Assembly: GCA_020846135.1 (NCBI GenBank)
Contig: JADLEK010000006.1
Span: 22,926 to 86,925, forward strand
Origin: Gammaproteobacteria bacterium
GTDB taxonomy: Bacteria > Pseudomonadota > Gammaproteobacteria > Competibacterales > Competibacteraceae
Reading direction: 5' to 3'
DNA length: 64,000 bases
Every line of letters starts with the position of its first letter. Position 1 is the stretch's first letter. The notes beneath the pieces were generated by a model. It was not told the DNA's origin. It saw only the letters and a program-made list of their open reading frames with translations, and did not search any database. A program made the position numbers and the translations under genes. Shown here one piece after another: positions 61,179 through 64,000 of this stretch.

Positions 61179-62161
61179 GCAGCCAAGCGCTCCTGGTTCG
61201 CCAGACGCTCGAAAAAATGGCGGACCAGCGCCAATTGCTCGCGGCTGTGTTCAACGACATTGACTTGCGCCCGGAATGCAGCGGCGTCCGGCCAGGATTG
61301 GCAGTACCCGATCAGATGTTTGCGCGCAATGCGAACGCCGGCAATTTCGCCATACAGTCGATACAAGCCGTGCAGGTGTTCCGCGACCCACTCGCTAACG
61401 ATGGCGGGTTCCGGGGGGGGCAAGCGCTGGCCTGTCGTTAAATAATAGGCGATCTCACGGAAAATCCAGGGCCGTCCCTGAGCAGCGCGGCCAATCATGA
61501 CTGCATCGGCGCCGGTGGCGTCAAGCACCCAGCGGGCCTGTTCGGGACTGGCAATGTCACCGTTGGCGATAACCGGGATGCGAACCGCCTGCTTGATGGC
61601 GCGAATGCTGGCGTAATCTACTGGCCCGGTGTAGCCGCAGGCGCGGGTGCGGCCATGCACGGTCAGCGCGGCTATCCCGGCCTGTTCCGCGATGCGCGCA
61701 ATGGCGATGCCGTTGCGATGCGTCAAATCCCAACCAGTGCGGATTTTCAGCGTTACCGGGGCAGCTACCGCCTTGACGACGGCCTCCAGAATCCGCCCGA
61801 CCAACGCTTCATCGCGCAACAGAGCCGCACCGGCTTGCGTCCCGCAGACCTTTTTGGCCGGACAGCCCATGTTGATATCGATGATCTGCGCGCCACAGTC
61901 GACATTGAACTGGGCGGCTTCAGCCATCGCTGCCGGGTCAGCGCCGACCATCTGGACGCTGCGCGGCTCCGGTTCCCCGGCGTGATCGCGACGCAACCGG
62001 GTTTTGCGGGTCTCCCGGAGGTGGCGATGAGTACTCACCATTTCCGAAACCGCTAGCCCCGCGCCCAGTCGCCGGCACAGTTGCCGGAACGGCTGATCGC
62101 TGATCCCGGCCATGGGGGCCAGAAATACCGGTGGAACCAGGGAGTAGGGGCCAAGCTGCAT
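61175..62161 (-). CDS. dusB: tRNA-dihydrouridine synthase B
   Basis: DusB is an FMN enzyme that reduces uridine to dihydrouridine in the tRNA D-loop. The 328-residue protein has [40 protein letters not shown] with the catalytic Cys, [16 protein letters not shown] and [14 protein letters not shown] run of eight C in the coding strand (61413-61420) encodes PPP near residue 248. It precedes fis. Confidence 0.96.
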   Translation of the reverse strand: MQLGPYSLVPPVFLAPMAGISDQPFRQLCRRLGAGLAVSEMVSTHRHLRETRKTRLRRDHAGEPEPRSVQMVGADPAAMAEAAQFNVDCGAQIIDINMGCPAKKVCGTQAGAALLRDEALVGRILEAVVKAVAAPVTLKIRTGWDLTHRNGIAIARIAEQAGIAALTVHGRTRACGYTGPVDYASIRAIKQAVRIPVIANGDIASPEQARWVLDATGADAVMIGRAAQGRPWIFREIAYYLTTGQRLPPPEPAIVSEWVAEHLHGLYRLYGEIAGVRIARKHLIGYCQSWPDAAAFRAQVNVVEHSREQLALVRHFFERLANQERLAA

Positions 62162-62242
62162 GAAGGGAAGGGCATTGCGCGACGGAAAGGGCAGTCATCA
62201 TACCGGAATGCTGCCAAGCGATGAATCTGAATTTGGCCGGGT

Positions 62243-63142
62243 CTACCGCCGTATTCCGTCCAGCAGCACCCAGTCTTCGTGTTGCCGGCGGGGACCGAAC
62301 CTGAAGTGCTGACAGAACGCAGCTTGCACGGCGTCAGCATGGGTTTCGAGAATCCCGGCGAGCGCCAACCGCCCGCCAGGCTTGACCCGGCTGGCCAGTT
62401 CCGGGGCCAGTCGCACCAGCACCCCAGCCAGGATGTTGGCAATCAGCATATCAACCGTCAGTGTCGCCGGCAGATCAGCGGGATCGGTCAGTTCCAGGCG
62501 ATCCTCGACTTCGTTTTCAGCAGCGTTGTCATCGCTGGCCATTAAGGCTTGCGGGTCGATATCCACAGCCCAGACCCGTTGCGCACCGAGTTTGGCGGCG
62601 GCAATCGCCAGAATCCCGGAACCGCAACCGTAATCCAGCACGGTTTTTCCAGCCAATTCCACGCCATCCAGCCATTCCAGACACAACGCGGTGCTAGGAT
62701 GCGCGCCAGTCCCGAACGCCAAGCCAGGATCGAGCCGGATGTTGATCGCTTCCGGATCCGGCGGGGTCTGGCAGGTCGGGCAAATCCACAGCCGCTGGCC
62801 AAAGCGCATCGGGTGAAAGTGATCGAGCCAGGCTCGCACCCAGTCGCGTTCTTCCAGAGCAGTCAGCCGGCATTCCGGTAAATCCGGGGTGTGCAGGAAG
62901 CGCCGCAACCTGCCCTTGATCACTTCGATGTCGGTTTGGGCGTCGAACAGCCCGGTGACGCAGGTATGAAGCCACAGCGGCGTTTCGCCGGGGGCTGGCT
63001 CCAACACGGGTTGATCTCCGGCATCTTCCAGCGTGACTGCCAGTGCGCCGGCTTGCAGCAGGGCATCTTCCAGTTGCTCGGAAGAATGGTCGATGGCTTC
63101 GAGAGTCAGTTGCAGCCAAGGTGCGGTGGTGTCGTTGCTCAT
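62243..63142 (-). CDS. prmA: Ribosomal protein L11 methyltransferase
   Basis: PrmA trimethylates ribosomal protein L11. The 299-residue protein has an N-terminal L11-binding domain (LQLTLEAIDHSSEQLEDALL), a linker and the SAM-binding VLDYGCGSGILAIAAAKLGA and VDMLIANILAGVLV. The ATG at 63142 has AAGG 8 bases upstream. accC, often the neighbour upstream, is absent; a decayed DUF499-like fragment lies there instead and its last frame overlaps the start codon. Confidence 0.95.
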   Translation of the reverse strand: MSNDTTAPWLQLTLEAIDHSSEQLEDALLQAGALAVTLEDAGDQPVLEPAPGETPLWLHTCVTGLFDAQTDIEVIKGRLRRFLHTPDLPECRLTALEERDWVRAWLDHFHPMRFGQRLWICPTCQTPPDPEAINIRLDPGLAFGTGAHPSTALCLEWLDGVELAGKTVLDYGCGSGILAIAAAKLGAQRVWAVDIDPQALMASDDNAAENEVEDRLELTDPADLPATLTVDMLIANILAGVLVRLAPELASRVKPGGRLALAGILETHADAVQAAFCQHFRFGPRRQHEDWVLLDGIRR

Positions 63143-63464
63143 TCCCATACCTTATTTTTAAATCCCAAACTCGCGGCATTTTCGGACACCGCATGTTTAA
63201 TCGTTTCAGAAACGCCCTAGGGGAATTCGGCGCTGATCTCGACCGTGACTTTGAGGCTCGCCTCAAGGTCCGCAGCCAGAGAACGCTGATAATCTCTTCG
63301 GCGAGCTGCACCAGCGGTACTTTAGCCGAGTGCGGGTTTATAGCAACAGGCCCGTAGAAAGCCCGCAGGCGGGGGTTGACCACCGGCGTGGGCTGTGGAA
63401 TTACCGGAGGTACTACTGGCGGGATGGGCGGGATAACCGGCGGATCAATCGGGTTTATCACCAA
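63139..63464 (-). pseudogene. Decayed C-terminal fragment of a DUF499/Swt1-type ATPase
   Basis: From a GTG at 63464 the minus strand encodes a Pro-rich linker (PPVIPPIPPVVPPVIPQP). A domain start follows (LRAFYGPVAINPHSAKVPLV, QLAEEIISVL). It then continues in another frame as LAADLEASLKVTVEISAEFP, a TAG stop, and GVSETIKHAVSENAASLGFK ending VWE. This order resembles my recollection of the C-terminus of DUF499 proteins, large ATPases found with DUF1156 methylases in anti-phage loci. One frameshift and one stop make it non-functional. The N-terminal ATPase is missing. The terminal TGA overlaps the prmA ATG. Confidence 0.65.
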
Positions 63465-63597
63465 AAGGATCAGGCGACCGCTCCGTCACGACGTTTTGCA
63501 GATGGGCGGCATACCGCTGGGCTTCTCCCGGTTCGATCTTCAGCCGGCTCCAGAAAAGCAATTGCCTCAAAAAAGCACGCTGGATCGACCGACTCAT
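63445..63597 (-). CDS. Small hypothetical ORF upstream of the DUF499 fragment
   Basis: This ORF encodes 50 residues starting MSRSIQRAFLRQLLFWSRLK. It is helical and basic, and I do not recognise it. Its end overlaps the start of the DUF499-like fragment by 20 bases, as in a compact operon. The frame is open for a further 20 codons upstream without a start, so it may be the tail of a decayed gene. Confidence 0.3.
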   Translation of the reverse strand: MSRSIQRAFLRQLLFWSRLKIEPGEAQRYAAHLQNVVTERSPDPFGDKPD

Positions 63598-64000
63598 CCG
63601 ATCCAGCCACGTCCAGCGATCAGGTTGCCTGTCCGGGGTGGAATGCTTCCGAAGGCTCGCTCAAGGAGAGTAAAACGAAGAATAAGGACACAGAGATGCA
63701 AGGCGGTTAGGCGATCCATGGAGTTGATTATTCGCTGTTACGACGGATACTCAACCAGTATAGCGTAGTTGTGACGACCTATTTAGGTGTTGCCTTGGTT
63801 GGTTTTTAAATGTGACCAAAATTTACCAGATTACTTTATGATAGAGACAATAATCATCCATGATTAACACATTAACCGTGATTGCGTACCTCCTCTCAAA
63901 TAACATATTGATTTTTAAATTTATTGTGTTTTGCAACCTTTGTTGGCATGAAAATTAACGCGAAAATAATCAAAATCTTACGGAGGGGTGAGCAAAGTCA
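63598..64000. other. Right-edge region without a supported gene
   Basis: No convincing coding region is present. The left half has short open frames only. The right half is AT-rich and contains copy B of the dispersed repeat (63876-63938). A GGAGG motif lies at about 63981-63985, but no well-spaced start codon follows before the edge. Confidence 0.5.
63876..63938. repeat. Copy B of a dispersed AT-rich repeat
   Basis: This copy matches 58621-58682 over its whole length with a few substitutions and one inserted base. The identical core is AATAACATATTGATTTTTAA followed by ATTTATT. The two copies are in the same orientation, 5.2 kb apart, and enclose tRNA-Asn to the DUF499-like fragment. Confidence 0.85.

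Noticed and set aside
63330..63710. Plus-strand ORFs of 126 and 130 residues at the right end
   Set aside because: They are antisense to the DUF499-like fragment and show no family features.

Overview
The window reads as one chromosomal segment of a GC-rich, Gram-negative gammaproteobacterium. The evidence is the prmA-dusB-fis block, the pilB-pilC-pilD-coaE-zapD block, pilS/pilR, rlmKL, the fadI-fadJ pair and a lipid A aminoarabinose (arn) operon. A class I polyhydroxyalkanoate (PHA) synthase, an acyl-CoA dehydrogenase and a PduO-type cobalamin adenosyltransferase fit a carbon-storing organism, perhaps near Competibacteraceae/Chromatiales. That placement is inference; there is no rRNA here. 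Most of the window is dense, ordinary core coding sequence with short gaps. The unusual material sits in the exopolysaccharide locus, the arn operon, several intergenic regions and the right edge.

Layout. 1-5.6 kb: an acyl-CoA dehydrogenase cut by the left edge, hisC, a Nif3-family protein, an SDR oxidoreductase, and an NfeD/stomatin (QmcA) pair. 5.7-9.9 kb: a decayed GGDEF/EAL/zinc-binding signalling gene, an unknown membrane protein, a DUF1285 protein and a lytic transglycosylase. 9.9-17.2 kb: an AT-rich gap, the cobalamin adenosyltransferase running into a (GGCTAAA)n array, phaC, rlmKL, ybaK, a second AT-rich gap that may hold a small RNA, and a Tat-exported DUF882 protein. 17.2-26.8 kb: serA/serC, pilR/pilS, sucCD and nadE.

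26.8-38.3 kb is an exopolysaccharide (EPS) locus. It holds a WecA-like initiating transferase with a small coupled ORF, a CpsB-type phosphatase, a Wza-like export lipoprotein, a Wzc-like tyrosine kinase, a membrane-anchored J-domain/coiled-coil protein, a TPR protein, a FecR-like secreted protein, a Wzy/ligase-like polymerase and a convergent transglutaminase-like lipoprotein. No glycosyltransferase other than the WecA-like enzyme and no flippase is present here, so repeat-unit genes must lie elsewhere. A FitA/FitB-like (VapBC) pair with a shortened toxin and an isolated ureE-ureF pair follow.

40.3-48.0 kb is an arn operon: a predicted outer-membrane protein, arnT, one small flippase subunit, arnB, arnC, ArnA split into two separate genes, and arnD. 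Together these make UDP-L-Ara4FN, attach and deformylate it on undecaprenyl phosphate, and transfer it to lipid A. fadJ/fadI, thrH and a cyclic-nucleotide-binding protein follow. 53.3-58.6 kb is the type IV pilus assembly block with coaE and zapD. 58.6-64 kb holds a small insertion-like palindrome, tRNA-Asn, an SDR, a DUF4124 protein, a HAD phosphatase, fis, dusB and prmA. Upstream of prmA lies the decayed tail of a DUF499-type ATPase, a family known from anti-phage loci.
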